A stretch of DNA of 64,000 bases from Bradyrhizobium sp. AUGA SZCCT0176 (GCF_018130145.1 NZ_JAFCMB010000029.1:1-64000), one strand, 5' to 3'. Shown: positions 43,526 through 51,144, counted from the first letter of the stretch. Numbers and translations: made by a program. The notes: generated from the sequence alone by a model not told the origin.

Positions 43526-43861
43526 ATGGCGAAGGTACCCGAGCAGCATTGGACAACCCACGTCGGGCAAGCGGCGGGACACCCCGCCGCCTTCCTTGGG
43601 GTCGTCGCCTACGGTGCGCTGTGGTTCGCCTTTGCTGGGGATAGCTTCGGTTGGGAGGCCGTCGGCACACTGGCGGTTTTCATGATGACGCTGTTCATCC
43701 AGCGCACCAACCGGCGCGATAATCTGGCACTTCATGCCAAGCTGGATGAGCTTTTGCGCGTGGATCGCGATGCAAGGTCGGAGCTTACTCACCTCGACGA
43801 GCAGGAGCCTGAAGACATTGAGCGGCATCGGGATAAAGAAGTGAGCAAGGATGCCGATTGA
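43526..43861 (+). CDS. low-affinity iron permease-family membrane protein, paralogue 2
   Basis: This 111-residue protein has two hydrophobic segments (PAAFLGVVAYGALWFAF and AVGTLAVFMMTLFIQ), then RTNRRDNLALHAKLDELLRVD and an acidic/basic tail. It clearly parallels the 39646 protein (NSQNRD..VKLDELIRV) but is shorter. GCAGGAG lies just before ATG 43526, 8 bases after the catalase stop, so it is co-expressed with the catalase. It is probably a membrane partner in oxidative or iron stress; no activity has been shown for this family in bacteria. Confidence 0.75.
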   Translation: MAKVPEQHWTTHVGQAAGHPAAFLGVVAYGALWFAFAGDSFGWEAVGTLAVFMMTLFIQRTNRRDNLALHAKLDELLRVDRDARSELTHLDEQEPEDIERHRDKEVSKDAD

Positions 43862-43969
43862 CAACGCCGGATGCGCACCGATTCCATGCGTATTTGCCTG
43901 CGCCGGCGGGGTGACAACATCAGCTCCGGTGCGCTAGACACGTTCCGACTTATCGAGAAAGGTAACGAG

Positions 43970-44428
43970 ATGCGATCTTCCAGACGCACGATCATTCAGA
44001 GCGCGTTTGCCGCCGTGGCGGCGGCTGCTACTTCAACCCTTATTCCGGCCCCGGCATCGGCCCAGACCGCAGGAAAACCCATGACCACAGCTTCAGGCTT
44101 GCAGATCATCGACAGCACGGTCGGTACCGGCGCTTCGCCGAAACCCGGCCAGACCTGCGTCATGCACTACACCGGCTGGCTCTATGAAAATGGCCAGAAG
44201 GGCAAGAAGTTCGACTCTTCGGTCGACCGCAACGAGCCGTTCGATTTTCCGATCGGCCAGGGCCGCGTCATCAAGGGTTGGGACGAGGGCGTCGCCTCGA
44301 TGAAGGTCGGCGGCAAGCGCACGCTGATCATTCCGCCCGCGCTGGGCTACGGCGCGCGCGGTGCCGGCGGCGTCATTCCGCCCAACGCGACGCTGATGTT
44401 CGATGTCGAATTGCTGGCGGTGAAGTAA
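43970..44428 (+). CDS. FKBP-type peptidyl-prolyl isomerase, exported
   Basis: This 152-residue protein has a signal sequence with an RR pair (MRSSRRTIIQSAFAAVAAAATS), possibly Tat-type, and one complete FKBP domain. The pattern is QIIDSTVGTGASPKPGQTCVMHYTGWL, then FDSS, FPIGQGRVIKGWDEG, then GKRTLIIPPALGYG and FDVELL. It is predicted to be a periplasmic proline isomerase/chaperone. AAAGG precedes ATG 43970. It lies downstream of the catalase unit, in the stress island. A bidirectional-type hairpin terminator follows. Confidence 0.9.
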   Translation: MRSSRRTIIQSAFAAVAAAATSTLIPAPASAQTAGKPMTTASGLQIIDSTVGTGASPKPGQTCVMHYTGWLYENGQKGKKFDSSVDRNEPFDFPIGQGRVIKGWDEGVASMKVGGKRTLIIPPALGYGARGAGGVIPPNATLMFDVELLAVK

Positions 44429-44469
44429 CCGCCGCTTCTCGCTTGCTGCGGACCATGGCGCAAACAAAA

Positions 44470-44497
44470 AAAGACCGGTCCCAAAGGACCGGTCTTT
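44470..44497 (-). terminator. shared intrinsic terminator between convergent genes
   Basis: AAAGACCGGTCC (44470-44481) pairs with GGACCGGTCTTT (44486-44497) around CAAA. An A-run to the left gives a U-tail on the minus strand, so it best terminates the CsbD transcript; it may also serve the FKBP transcript. Confidence 0.8.
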
Positions 44498-44519
44498 CAG
44501 TTTCACGCAATCAGCACGA

Positions 44520-44735
44520 TCAGAGGTTCTTGTTCGCCGCCGCGGCGGCCTTGTCGATGGCTTCCTTGGTGGCTTCCTTGGCGTCGCCCATCGCCTTCTG
44601 GCCCTTGCCCTTGACTTCCTGGATCACGCCTTCGCCCTGCAGTTGCTCGGAACCGGTGGCTTCGCCGATGCCCTGCTTGGCCTTGCCGATCGCTTCGTTG
44701 GTGGCGCCTTTAACCTTGTCTGCCGTGCTACCCAT
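44520..44735 (-). CDS. CsbD-family stress protein
   Basis: This 71-residue CsbD-like protein (MGSTADKVKGATNEAIGKAKQ, GEGVIQEVKGKGQKAMGDAKEATKEAIDKAA) is helical, Lys/Ala-rich and of unknown molecular role, but regularly part of general stress regulons. An EcfG-like promoter (TGAAC-N16-CGTT) lies upstream on the minus strand. Confidence 0.88.
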   Translation of the reverse strand: MGSTADKVKGATNEAIGKAKQGIGEATGSEQLQGEGVIQEVKGKGQKAMGDAKEATKEAIDKAAAAANKNL

Positions 44736-44771
44736 GGAACATTCCTTTTGATGTTTGTACTTCGATAGAGC

Positions 44772-44796
44772 AACGCACCAATGCGCCAGCGGTTCA
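44772..44796 (-). promoter_or_regulatory. near-consensus EcfG-type promoter for csbD-like gene
   Basis: On the minus strand TGAAC (one mismatch to GGAAC) is followed after 16 bases by CGTT, 37 bases before the CsbD start codon. Confidence 0.45.
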
Positions 44797-44868
44797 CTCT
44801 AAACGCTGGTTTCTGTTCACGTTTTTATGTACGCTTGGCCATCGAACGATTTTACGGAAAGCAGCGCG

Positions 44869-45402
44869 ATGTCAGGTTCTCACGACCATCCACATGATCA
44901 TTCTCACGGCGATCACTCGCACAGCCACGACGCCGATCGCTGGAAGCATGATGGCGTCCGTGTCATTCCCGGCAATCAGCTCGATCCCAACGTGCCGTCG
45001 ACCGCGGGCATGGACCGCAAGGCCGCGATCAATTTTGCCCGCGTCGGCGCCCAGAAATTATGGGCGGGCACCGTGACGATCCGCCCCGACGCCAAGACCG
45101 GCGCGCATCATCACGGCCATCTCGAAAGCATCATCTATGTCGTGAAGGGCAAGGCGCGGATGCGCTGGGGCGAGCAGCTGCAGTTCACCGCCGAAGCCGG
45201 GCCCGGCGATTTCATCTTTGTGCCGCCCTATGTGCCGCACCAGGAGATCAACGCCAGCCGCGACGAGGTGCTGGAATGCGTGCTGGTGCGCAGCGACGGC
45301 GAAGCTGTCGCGATCAACCTCGACATCGAGCCGATCGAAAAGCCGGAGACCGTGCTGTGGGTGGATCCCGTGCACCGGGACCCCGCGGAGAAGAAATCGT
45401 AG
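44869..45402 (+). CDS. cupin protein with His-rich N-terminus
   Basis: This 177-residue protein begins with HDHPHDHSHGDHSHSHD (about residues 5-21), a likely metal-binding tag. A single cupin barrel follows: TGAHHHGHLESIIYVVKGKARMRWG carries the first motif (three His, one Glu) and PGDFIFVPPYVPHQEIN the second. It is a metal-dependent cupin of unknown activity. GGAAAG precedes ATG 44869; an upstream in-frame ATG is at 44827. It is divergent from the CsbD gene. Confidence 0.8.
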   Translation: MSGSHDHPHDHSHGDHSHSHDADRWKHDGVRVIPGNQLDPNVPSTAGMDRKAAINFARVGAQKLWAGTVTIRPDAKTGAHHHGHLESIIYVVKGKARMRWGEQLQFTAEAGPGDFIFVPPYVPHQEINASRDEVLECVLVRSDGEAVAINLDIEPIEKPETVLWVDPVHRDPAEKKS

Positions 45403-45439
45403 CTTCTCGTCGCCCCTCGCGATGACGGTTAAAGTTGTC

Positions 45440-45462
45440 ATGCCCGGCCTCGTGCCGGGCAT
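45440..45462 (+). terminator. hairpin downstream of cupin gene
   Basis: ATGCCCGGC (45440-45448) pairs with GCCGGGCAT (45454-45462) with a five-base loop. The TCATGCCCGGCCTCGTGCCG pattern is also a common dispersed palindrome in these genomes, so it may be a repeat rather than a dedicated terminator. Confidence 0.45.
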
Positions 45463-45614
45463 TTCAGTATCGGCTTGCCGAAGTTAGTTTGTCGAAGTCC
45501 TGGCAAAGCCCCGTCATGACACGGAAAATCGGACCGAAAAAATCTCCAAAACCGATGTCGGATCGATGCCGGCTCATTCGTCCTCTATCCGAACCCCTCG
45601 AAAGGAGCCCATTC

Positions 45615-46046
45615 ATGGCCAAAATGATCTTCGTCAACCTGCCGGTCACCGATCTTGCCCGCGCCACCGCGTTCTACCAGGCGATCGGCGCCGTGATGAA
45701 CGAGCAGTTCAGCGACGGCACCGCGTCCTGCATGGTGTTTTCCGACACCATCCACGCGATGCTGCTGACCCATGAAAAGTTCATGCAGTTCTCGCCGAAG
45801 AAGATCGCGGACGCCAAAACTTCCTGCGAGGTTCTGATCTGCGTCTCGGCCGACAGCCGGGCGGAAGTCGACGATGTCGTCGGAAAGGCGCAGAAGGCGG
45901 GCGGCGGCGTCGATCCCTGCCCGAAGCAGGATTACGGCTTCATGTACGGCCGCAGCTTTGAGGATCCCGATGGCCATATCTGGGAAGTGATGTGGATGGA
46001 CGTCGCGGCCGCGAATGCAGCGCAACCGGCTGCGGCCAACGCCTGA
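45615..46046 (+). CDS. VOC-family (glyoxalase/lactoylglutathione lyase-like) protein
   Basis: This 143-residue VOC protein has the pattern KMIFVNLPVTDLARATAFYQAIG, a central HAMLLTHEKF, and the C-terminal YGFMYGRSFEDPDGHIWEVMWMD with the metal-binding Glu. It belongs to the group often annotated as extradiol dioxygenase or lyase without proof. AAAGGAG precedes ATG 45615; the longer frame upstream has no support. It ends in a Pro/Ala tail. Confidence 0.82.
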   Translation: MAKMIFVNLPVTDLARATAFYQAIGAVMNEQFSDGTASCMVFSDTIHAMLLTHEKFMQFSPKKIADAKTSCEVLICVSADSRAEVDDVVGKAQKAGGGVDPCPKQDYGFMYGRSFEDPDGHIWEVMWMDVAAANAAQPAAANA

Positions 46047-46067
46047 TCTTAGTGGTTTGAGGGATGC

Positions 46068-46161
46068 GTAGGGTGGGCAAAGGCGCAACTGCGCCGTGCC
46101 CACCATCTATCGCGAGTCACAAATGCAAACGGTGGGCACGCTTGCGCTTTGCCCACCCTAC
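46068..46161. repeat. MITE-like repeat GTAGGGTGGGCAAAG, copy 1
   Basis: The 94-bp unit has perfect 15-bp inverted ends: GTAGGGTGGGCAAAG (46068-46082) and CTTTGCCCACCCTAC (46147-46161). A second, decayed copy lies at 58929-59013. It sits between convergent genes. Confidence 0.7.
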
Positions 46162-46169
46162 ATTCTTCG

Positions 46170-47348
46170 CTAATACGTGATCCGCAAGCCGACGCCGCCA
46201 TGCAGGGTGTTGCCGACCGGCTGCGGGCCAGCGGTGCCGTTGACGAAGAGGTCGGCGACCCAGCCCTTGCTGATCCGGAAGCCGAGGCGGCCGCCATATT
46301 CGAACCAGCCCTGGTTGCCGATCGTCGGCACCACGGTGCCGTTGCCGGTCACGGTGGCGACGATGCCGGACTGCGTGCCGAACGATTGGACGAACCCGCC
46401 ATTGATATTGGCCTCGACATTGTTGCCGAACAGATGCGTCCACTGTCCGCCGATCTTGACCAGATTGGTCTTGTCGGTGCCGCCGGCGATCGAGGCGTCG
46501 AACGGATTGAACGCGGCGGCGGGATCGGCATAGCCCTTCACGCGCTGCCACAATTGCCAGACCTCGACGGAGGCGGCGACCTCGTCGCGCGGCGACAGCC
46601 GGCTGATCCAGCCTGCGCGGCCATAGACGCCGTAATTGTCGCCGGTGGTGTGGCTGTCCAGCGATACCGCGCCGAGGCTGGTGGCGTAGGTGCGGCGATA
46701 GCGTATCTTCTCATAGGGCGTCAGGATGGCGCCGATGTCGAAGAACGGCCGTGACGATCCCCAGTCGGCGAAATCGTAACGCAGCGCGAACGCGCCGATC
46801 GGGGCCGCCGTGACGCTGTAGCCGCCTTCGCTGTAATGGGTGTAGGCGATGCCCGCCAGCAGCGACAGATTGGCGGTCAGGTTCTTGCGGCCGTGAATGC
46901 CGGCCGAGAACGACCCTGCCGAACCGAAGGCGCTGACGCAATCGCCGCAATTGACCTGCTCGTTGATGCCGAGCAGCACGGTGCCGAGCACGCGGTTGGT
47001 GATCATCTGGTTGAAGCGCTGCTTGGCCAGATCGTTGATCGATCCCGCGCTGGAATCCGCGCCGGTTGGGCCCGGACTCGGCGTTGGTGTCGGCGTTGGC
47101 GACGCAATGGGGGTCGGTGATGGCGAGGGCGTTGGTGTCGGTGAATATGTGGGGGTTGGTGCTGGTGATGGTGAATACGTCGGCGTCGGCGAGGGAGAGC
47201 CGGACGGGTTCGGATTCGGATTGGTGCACTCTGTGCAATCGTCGAGAGACTGCGCCGACGCGGGCGATACCTGCATCGGCGCCAGCCAAAACAAAACCCC
47301 CGCGGTCAGCGCGGCCGATACGATGAAGCCCTTGATGCGGTTTGCCAT
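46170..47348 (-). CDS. exported beta-barrel protein with Pro/Ser/Thr stalk
   Basis: This 392-residue protein starts with a signal peptide (GFIVSAALTAGVLFWLAP), followed by DDCTECTNPNPNPSG and a low-complexity stalk of PTPT/PSPSP repeats (about residues 50-95). A C-terminal region of about 270 residues with autotransporter/barrel features follows (GIHGRKNLTANLSLLAGIAYTHYS, ALRYDFADWG) and ends GLRITY with a terminal aromatic residue. It resembles autotransporter-like barrels that sit in the outer membrane. The ATG at 47348 is one base after the FecR stop (TGACATG), so the two genes are coupled. Confidence 0.75.
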   Translation of the reverse strand: MANRIKGFIVSAALTAGVLFWLAPMQVSPASAQSLDDCTECTNPNPNPSGSPSPTPTYSPSPAPTPTYSPTPTPSPSPTPIASPTPTPTPSPGPTGADSSAGSINDLAKQRFNQMITNRVLGTVLLGINEQVNCGDCVSAFGSAGSFSAGIHGRKNLTANLSLLAGIAYTHYSEGGYSVTAAPIGAFALRYDFADWGSSRPFFDIGAILTPYEKIRYRRTYATSLGAVSLDSHTTGDNYGVYGRAGWISRLSPRDEVAASVEVWQLWQRVKGYADPAAAFNPFDASIAGGTDKTNLVKIGGQWTHLFGNNVEANINGGFVQSFGTQSGIVATVTGNGTVVPTIGNQGWFEYGGRLGFRISKGWVADLFVNGTAGPQPVGNTLHGGVGLRITY

Positions 47349-47349
47349 G

Positions 47350-48072
47350 TCAGCGTCCGCACAGCATGCCGGTGGGATCGCTGCCGTCATCGACCGGCGG
47401 CGTCACCGTCGGCGAGGCGTTGGCATATTGCGTCGCGCTGCAAAGCCCCGCCGCGGCGCTGCAGGTCTTGGCGAAGGTCCATGGCGGGTTGTTGGTCTTC
47501 TTGATGGTGGTCTTGCCGCCGCTCAGGGTGATGACAGCGGTATCGCCGGGACTGGTGAGCTGGACGCATTCGAAGCTGACGGTGCAGACCGAGGCCTGGC
47601 CTTCCCTTAAGTTGACGACGGTCTGGCCGCGCTGCGACAGGATGTCGAGCGTGGTGCCGCGGACGCCGATGGTCGCAAGCGGCGTCGTGATCTTGTAGGC
47701 GGCTTTTTCCGAATTGCCGGTGACGAAGCGGAACGCGCCGGAGGTCAGGCGGATCGCGACGTCGCGATAATGGGTCTCGTCGTCGAACACGGTGCGGTCG
47801 AGCTTGAGCGACGCGCTCGGCCCGAGCGAAAGGTTGGTGCTGTCGGACATCACCAGCCGCGCGGCGCTGTCGAGGCCGGTGCGCACGATTTCGTCGCGCA
47901 GCAATCCGTCCCCGACATTGAGCTGGCTGGTTGCCGATCCGGCAACACGGAGAACCTGGTTCTTGACGACGGCGGCTTCGCCGACGCGCGTTTGTGCTGA
48001 AAGCGGACTTGCCGCCAGCACCGCGATTGCGCCAAGCACAAAAAGAAAAACAGAGTAGTTACGCGATTTCAT
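47350..48072 (-). CDS. FecR-domain exported protein
   Basis: This 240-residue protein has a signal peptide (VFLFVLGAIAVLAASPLSA) and a FecR domain: VLRVAGSATSQLNVGDGLLRDEIVRTG, then LKLDRTVFDDETHYRDVAIRLTSGAFRFVTG, then TPLATIGVRGTTLDI. In this setting, without a TonB receptor or ECF sigma factor, FecR-like proteins are periplasmic and usually paired with a barrel protein, as here. The C-terminus has two Cys residues and a TVTPPVDDGS linker. Confidence 0.85.
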   Translation of the reverse strand: MKSRNYSVFLFVLGAIAVLAASPLSAQTRVGEAAVVKNQVLRVAGSATSQLNVGDGLLRDEIVRTGLDSAARLVMSDSTNLSLGPSASLKLDRTVFDDETHYRDVAIRLTSGAFRFVTGNSEKAAYKITTPLATIGVRGTTLDILSQRGQTVVNLREGQASVCTVSFECVQLTSPGDTAVITLSGGKTTIKKTNNPPWTFAKTCSAAAGLCSATQYANASPTVTPPVDDGSDPTGMLCGR

Positions 48073-48257
48073 TTCAAAGCCGATCGATTATCCCGACATC
48101 GTACCGGATCGCGCGCGCAAGCGATGTGGCAGAATTATCACAAGCGGCGCCTTACTAGCCCGTCGGTTAGTGGCGTCGGATTCGAATCGCGTTCAATGCG
48201 ATGGACATAAAAATCTGTACCGCCCACACTCAATTCTGCCGCAATTTCATTTAGTTC

Positions 48258-49565
48258 GTGAAGACAGTGCCAGAATCACCAACTTCTATTCCCGATCAGA
48301 CAATTGCGCGCACCGCCATCATCGCGGGTACCCTGTTTTTTTTCGCGCATTTCGCGATGCTGATCGGCATCACCACGCCCGAAAAATTCTACTTTGACGA
48401 AGTGCATTACGTGCCGGCGGCGCGGCAGATGCTTCTGCCCGTGATGCCGCAGCCGATGCTCAACCCGATGCATCCGCCGCTGGCCAAGCAGTTCATCGCG
48501 CTGTCAATCCACACCTTCGGCGACGTGCCGCTGGGCTGGCGTTATCCGGCGGTGCTGGCAGGCGCGCTCGCCATTGTCGCGGTGTATCTGTGCGGCCTCG
48601 CATTGTTCGCGGCGCAGGGGCCGGCCATCGCCGCGAGCCTGCTCGCCTTTTTCAATCAGATGCTGTTCGTGCAATCGCGGATCGCGATGCTGGATATTTT
48701 CGCGCTGACTTTCAGCCTGTTCGCCATTGCCGCGTTCATGCACGGCTTCCGGCAGCAGCGGCCGCATCTGTGGTTCGCGCTGACCGGGCTGTGTTGCGGT
48801 TTTGCGATCGGCTGCAAATGGAGCGGGCTGTTCGTGCTCGTGGTCTGCGTCGTCATCGTGGCGGTGATTCGCCTGTTGCAAAGCTGGCGCACGCAATTTG
48901 CCGACGGCAATGAAGACGACTGGTACCGGCCCGACCTGTGGCCCGGTTTCAAGGCCTGGCATTTCGCGGCCTGCTTCCTCCTGATCCCGGCGCTGGCCTA
49001 TCTCTCGACCTTCGTCCCGCTCTATGGCCTGTCGGTCCCTGACATCATCGAGGCGCAACGGCGGATTTTCAGCGACAACACCACGACCGCGATCGCGGGC
49101 CACACCTATATGAGTTCGTGGCCGTCCTGGCCGTTCCTGGTGCGCCCGGTCTGGTATCTGTTCGACAAGGTCAGCGACGACAGGATCTCGGCGGTGGTCT
49201 TTCTCGGCAATCCCCTGATCCTGTGGCCGGCGTTGATCGCGCTGTTGGTTTGCCTGCGCGACTGGATCGTGACGCGGCGGGCGGATGCGTTTCTGGTGCT
49301 GGCGTTTTATGTCGGCCCGTATCTCGCATGGGCGTTGCTGCCGCGAACGCTCGGCTTCATCTACTATTATCTGCCGGCCGCGACCACCGCGAGTTTCGTG
49401 CTGGTCTATGCGCTCCGCCGCGGCAACACGCCACGCTGGCTGCTATGGGCCTTTGTCGCGGTGGGGTTTGCGGGCTTCGTTGTAATGCTGCCGATCTCGG
49501 CCGCGTTCGTGGAAACATCGATGGCGACGTTCAACCGCCTGATGATTTTCCAGAACTGGATATAG
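48258..49565 (+). CDS. PMT-type dolichyl/polyprenyl-phosphate-mannose protein mannosyltransferase
   Basis: This 435-residue polytopic protein has about ten membrane segments and is of the GT-C fold. The YFDEVHYVPAAR motif (about residues 45-56) carries the catalytic Asp-Glu in the first periplasmic loop, and MHPPLAKQFI follows, as in PMT/ArnT-type glycosyltransferases. It likely transfers a sugar from a lipid carrier to an envelope acceptor. It starts with GTG. The neighbouring FecR and Pro/Thr-stalk barrel genes are divergent; O-glycosylation of that Ser/Thr-rich stalk is an attractive but untested idea. Confidence 0.82.
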   Translation: MKTVPESPTSIPDQTIARTAIIAGTLFFFAHFAMLIGITTPEKFYFDEVHYVPAARQMLLPVMPQPMLNPMHPPLAKQFIALSIHTFGDVPLGWRYPAVLAGALAIVAVYLCGLALFAAQGPAIAASLLAFFNQMLFVQSRIAMLDIFALTFSLFAIAAFMHGFRQQRPHLWFALTGLCCGFAIGCKWSGLFVLVVCVVIVAVIRLLQSWRTQFADGNEDDWYRPDLWPGFKAWHFAACFLLIPALAYLSTFVPLYGLSVPDIIEAQRRIFSDNTTTAIAGHTYMSSWPSWPFLVRPVWYLFDKVSDDRISAVVFLGNPLILWPALIALLVCLRDWIVTRRADAFLVLAFYVGPYLAWALLPRTLGFIYYYLPAATTASFVLVYALRRGNTPRWLLWAFVAVGFAGFVVMLPISAAFVETSMATFNRLMIFQNWI

Positions 49566-49587
49566 GACGGCGTGATTCTCTCAACGA

Positions 49588-49705
49588 GTCGTCCCGGCGA
49601 AGGCCGGGACCCATACTCCGCGGCGATAATTGTTACGGGGGATGGCTGACGTCTTGCCCTCTTCATGGGCCGGTGGTTATGGGTCCCGGCCTTCGCCGGG
49701 ACGAC
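49588..49705. repeat. 28-bp perfect inverted repeat element (MITE-like)
   Basis: Arms of 28 bp at 49588-49615 and 49678-49705 are exact inverted copies (start GTCGTCCCGGCGAAGGCCGG), with 62 bp between. Each arm is itself partly palindromic (CCGGCGAAGGCCGG). It lies between convergent genes. Confidence 0.75.
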
Positions 49706-49733
49706 GATGGATTTGGTCCGCATTCAAGCGCGC

Positions 49734-49764
49734 AAAATCCGCCTGCCGTTTCCGGCAGGCGGAT
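49734..49764 (-). terminator. intrinsic terminator of the OmpA-family gene
   Basis: On the minus strand a 12-bp stem (ATCCGCCTGCCG with its complement, 49737-49764) and a four-base loop are followed by TTTT. It lies 15 bases after the OmpA-family stop. Confidence 0.82.
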
Positions 49765-49778
49765 CGAAGCGCGCGAAC

Positions 49779-50408
49779 TTACTTCGACGCGGTCTTGGTA
49801 TCCATGTTGACGACCTGAACGCGGCGGTTGACCGGGTCCATCGGTGCGTTCGGATCCTTCGGCCGGGTCTCGCCGTAGCCGACGGTCACGAGGTCGGAGG
49901 CGTTGAGGCCGTATTGCTCGGTGAGAAACTTCTTGATCGTATCGGCGCGGCGCTCGGAGAGGTCCTGGTTGTATCCGTCGCTGCCGACCGCATCGGTGTG
50001 ACCGGCAACCACGAAGGTCGACCCCTTCAGGCTGGCGTCCGAAAGCGCCTTGCCGAGTTCCTGCACCGCCGACATCGAACTCTTGCTGATGTCGGCCGAG
50101 TTGTAATCGAAGCGGATTTCGAGATCGATCTTCGGCTTGGTCGCGGCGAGCTCCGCAATTTCCTGGCGCTCGCCGATCGAGAGCGAGCGGGTTTTGCGGT
50201 TGCGCAGCGTATCGACGAAGCTGGCTTCCTTGGCCTGCGCGGCGGTATTGGCCTGCGGGCCCATCGAAAGGCTGCGGGTCGCCGACGTCGGCTTCAGCGC
50301 GTTCAGGATCTTGTCTGCCGAGACGGTCTCACCGGCAAACGCCACGCCCGCCGTCATCGACAGCGCGGCGCCGATTGTCAGGATGGAAAATCCATTAAAG
50401 CGGGTCAT
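49779..50408 (-). CDS. OmpA-family outer-membrane/peptidoglycan-binding protein
   Basis: This 209-residue protein has a signal peptide (FSILTIGAALSMTAGVAFA), a linker of about 80 residues with two LS-(I/M)-G motifs (TRSLSMGPQ and TRSLSIGERQ), and a C-terminal OmpA domain. The domain shows LEIRFDYNSADISKSSMSAVQELGKAL, then VVAGHTDAVGSDGYNQDLSERRADTIKKFL, then VGYGETRP and NRRVQVV. It should bind peptidoglycan in the periplasm. Two CRP-like sites lie upstream at a helical-phase spacing. The twin LS-x-G motifs look like an internal duplication. Confidence 0.88.
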   Translation of the reverse strand: MTRFNGFSILTIGAALSMTAGVAFAGETVSADKILNALKPTSATRSLSMGPQANTAAQAKEASFVDTLRNRKTRSLSIGERQEIAELAATKPKIDLEIRFDYNSADISKSSMSAVQELGKALSDASLKGSTFVVAGHTDAVGSDGYNQDLSERRADTIKKFLTEQYGLNASDLVTVGYGETRPKDPNAPMDPVNRRVQVVNMDTKTASK

Positions 50409-50493
50409 TGTCGTCTTCCTCACTGTTACGCCTGCCATATTGGCTGGTTGGCGGTTTGATGCTGCGAAGATAAGACAGGTTCAAATCGACCAA

Positions 50494-50509
50494 TGTGATC
50501 TAGGTCACG
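50494..50509. promoter_or_regulatory. CRP/FNR-like binding site 1
   Basis: TGTGATCTAGGTCACG fits the TGTGA-N6-TCACA consensus in all but the last base. It lies about 86-101 bases before the OmpA-family start codon. Confidence 0.6.
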
Positions 50510-50556
50510 TTCAAAGCGGCTGGCTTCCGTTGATTTGGGTCCACCCTGTTACTCTG

Positions 50557-50572
50557 TGTGATCTAGATCACT
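50557..50572. promoter_or_regulatory. CRP/FNR-like binding site 2
   Basis: TGTGATCTAGATCACT contains GTGATCTAGATCAC, a perfect 14-bp palindrome. Its centre is 63 bp from that of site 1, equal to six turns of B-DNA, so both sites face the same side. Confidence 0.6.
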
Positions 50573-50913
50573 GTGTTCCCTGCGACTTCTGTAAAGGGCG
50601 CTTGCCAGCCGCCCGCGATGATCCAAAGCGCAATTGCCTCGTGTTGCAGGTATCAGCGAACCCGCGCCGCTTCCCGGCTTCTACTTTGCTGTTTGCTGGT
50701 CTCATTGCCGTCGCGTCAGCGCCGATCTGCGAACAACAAATCGGCATGATGGGCACCTAGCACCATTCTCCACGAGAAAATCCCAAAAGAAAATCCAAGA
50801 AAAGGTTTGGGCAAGCAAGAGCAGGCGGGCGGGTGTTTCAGTCGGTAAAGCGTCAACGCGAGTATCAAAATTATCGTAACGTTCCACCGGAGCTCACGGG
50901 CTCGGCAAGTTCA

Positions 50914-51144
50914 ATGCCGACCTTGATCGGCGCGGCGATGATCGCGGCGGCGATCCTGCTGTCGACGTTCATCAACGCGCTCGGCACCCGCTATACCGCC
51001 TTCGACGGTCCGACCGAAGAGAGCGCGTGGCTGGTCGATCGCCTGACCGGCAGCGTCTACAAATGCCGCGCCCCGGACCATGGCAAGGCGTCCTGCGAGG
51101 CGGATATCGCTACCGGCAGCGTTACTCAACGGCCGAAACGCTGA
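50914..51144 (+). CDS. small membrane-anchored hypothetical protein
   Basis: This 76-residue protein has one N-terminal membrane segment (IGAAMIAAAILLSTFINALG) followed by a soluble periplasmic part, RYTAFDGPTEESAWLVDRLTGSVYKCRAPDHGKASCEADI. Similar pieces (a membrane segment then WLVDRLTGSVYKC) occur in small Bradyrhizobium proteins. The two Cys could form a disulfide. A GTG start at 50833 would give 103 residues. Function is unknown. Confidence 0.6.
   Translation: MPTLIGAAMIAAAILLSTFINALGTRYTAFDGPTEESAWLVDRLTGSVYKCRAPDHGKASCEADIATGSVTQRPKR

Larger units (their letters stand above)
50409..50832. other. upstream region of OmpA-family gene with no gene of its own
   Basis: This stretch of about 424 bases contains the two CRP/FNR-like palindromes described separately. 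Beyond them there is no recognisable gene; short open frames have no family resemblance. From 50600 on I see nothing definable. Confidence 0.5.

Noticed and set aside
41394..43670. 758-codon open frame opposite the catalase gene
   Set aside because: It is the antisense shadow of a GC-rich gene; composition is Arg/His-rich with no domain, while the catalase frame is certain.
46897..47610. plus-strand frame with GVGVGVGDAMGVG repeats
   Set aside because: It is the complement of the Pro/Thr stalk codons of the barrel gene, not a separate protein.
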